NCBI GenBank assembly: GCA_964020155.1
Contig: OZ026567.1
Coordinates: 242,898 to 257,897 of the forward strand
Origin: Chondrilla cf. caribensis
Lineage: Eukaryota > Porifera > Demospongiae > Chondrillida > Chondrillidae
Direction: 5' to 3'
Length of the DNA: 15,000 nucleotides
Shown: one piece after another, positions 14,626 to 15,000 of the stretch
Layout: every line of letters starts with the position of its first letter
Numbering within the stretch: position 1 is the first letter of the stretch
Made by a program: the position numbers and the translations under genes
The notes under the pieces: generated by a model
What the model was told of the DNA's origin: nothing
The model's input: only the letters and a program-made list of their open reading frames with translations
Databases searched by the model: none

Positions 14626-14925
14626 CGTGTGTGTGTATATGTGTATGTGTGTGTGTGTGAGTGTATACATGTATGTGAATATGTGTATGTGCGTGAGCAT
14701 ATACTGGAAGTGACACACACACACGTATGATCATATTGTTCCTCACTGATGGTTGGGGTTCCCCCTTCTCAGCTGCACTCAGCCGGGGTAGGATGCTGGC
14801 TCCCTCCTCCCTCCTGTTCAACAACAGTACGCCTCCCGCAAGCACAGCAGCTGCTGATCCAAATGCAGCATACCTTCCTCCAGCTCTTCTGTATGACCCA
14901 TTCACCGACAGCGTCAGAGAACGAG
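12963..14925 (-). CDS. DyP-type haem peroxidase, YfeX-like (5' exon outside window)
   Basis: Minus-strand exons 14925-14747, 14488-14297, 13937-13626 and 13364-12963 join at phase-0 GT-AG introns into 360 residues ending in TGA. The first exon has no Met and follows acceptor CCAG, so the start lies beyond the right edge. Its residues (RSLTL...RRAGGRY, then AAAVLAGGVLLL) are basic then hydrophobic and look like a mitochondrial or secretory leader. The enzyme domain starts near HAVYIWINVK. GFIDGTENP carries the distal Asp (residue 203 of the visible part), FSHVARM the proximal haem-ligand His (269), and MVRQSQPFG the distal Arg (289). GLFFIGY and a C-terminal STYWYMPG follow. DyP peroxidases use H2O2 to oxidise dyes and other substrates with a b-type haem. 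The order and spacing best match the E. coli YfeX class. All key residues are present, so it is probably active. The family is mainly bacterial and fungal. The introns and eukaryotic flanks argue against contamination. Confidence 0.9.
13597..13618. repeat. (CA)11 microsatellite in a peroxidase intron
   Basis: On the coding (minus) strand this is a TG run starting a few nucleotides after donor GTATGT at 13625. Confidence 0.9.
13938..14296 (-). other. Peroxidase intron with CA-rich stretch
   Basis: This 359-nt intron has donor GTGAGT at 14296 and acceptor GTCCAG before 13937. Between about 14219 and 14270 the plus strand is an imperfect CA/CAAACA tract, again TG-rich on the coding strand and close to the donor. 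Nothing else was recognised. Confidence 0.7.
14510..14720. repeat. Compound TG-rich satellite in a peroxidase intron
   Basis: About 210 nt of TG repeats occupy most of the 258-nt intron 14489-14746. The core at about 14572-14622 is pure GT. The left part repeats a longer block, GTGAGTATGTGGATGTGTGT, twice (about 14537 and 14559), and the right part is a degenerate GTATAC/GTGTATGTG mix. Confidence 0.9.
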
Positions 14926-15000
14926 CTGGATGTGTGTACGAAATATATATTATAATTCATTTAATATATTATAGTAAGCATAAAACTTTCTAAAATTATT
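14926..15000. other. Right-edge intron sequence of the peroxidase gene
   Basis: The AT-rich sequence directly upstream of the first visible peroxidase exon is read as the 3' part of an intron. No ATG in frame with the exon occurs before an in-frame stop, which is why an additional 5' exon is expected outside the window. Confidence 0.5.

Overview
The window looks like nuclear DNA of an animal with a compact genome. Genes are split by mostly short GT-AG introns (about 100-600 nt, the longest 1285 nt), intergenic gaps are below 1 kb, there are no operons, and several introns carry long CA/TG microsatellites. A filamin with three calponin-homology domains next to a YfeX-type DyP peroxidase suggests an early-branching marine metazoan. 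A sponge is my best guess, but the sequence does not prove it.

Layout, left to right. (1) 1-521, plus strand: the last two exons of a multi-pass membrane protein gene that enters from the left edge. (2) 1509-5577, plus strand: a ten-exon gene for a protein with six clear transmembrane segments and a seventh in its proposed last exon. Its last two coding exons align without gaps to the two exons of gene 1 and share a phase-0 intron position, so the two are tandem paralogues. Topology, the long loop between TM4 and TM5, and a C-terminal TM7 ending in a conserved Gln make the gustatory-receptor-like (GRL) 7TM superfamily the best hypothesis. The expected acceptor of its last intron reads GG, not AG. 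(3) 5769-6077: a perfect 14-bp NRF1-type palindrome and a probable split 5' UTR for the next gene. (4) 6078-12319, plus strand: a complete seven-exon filamin gene (1308 aa) with a disordered N-terminal region, three tandem CH domains and about nine filamin Ig-like repeats. (5) 12963-14925, minus strand and convergent with filamin: the last four exons of a DyP-type haem peroxidase with all catalytic residues and a basic/hydrophobic leader. Its first exon lies beyond the right edge.

Non-coding highlights are a 17-bp minisatellite of about 18.5 copies in intron 2 of the receptor gene, two GC-rich hairpins in the same intron, and TG microsatellites that repeatedly begin at or just after 5' splice sites.

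The genes do not form a pathway. The receptor pair is a local tandem duplication, filamin is an actin crosslinker, and the peroxidase is metabolic or antioxidant. All exon models were derived by hand from reading frames, splice-site dinucleotides and phase matching, and no transcript evidence was available.
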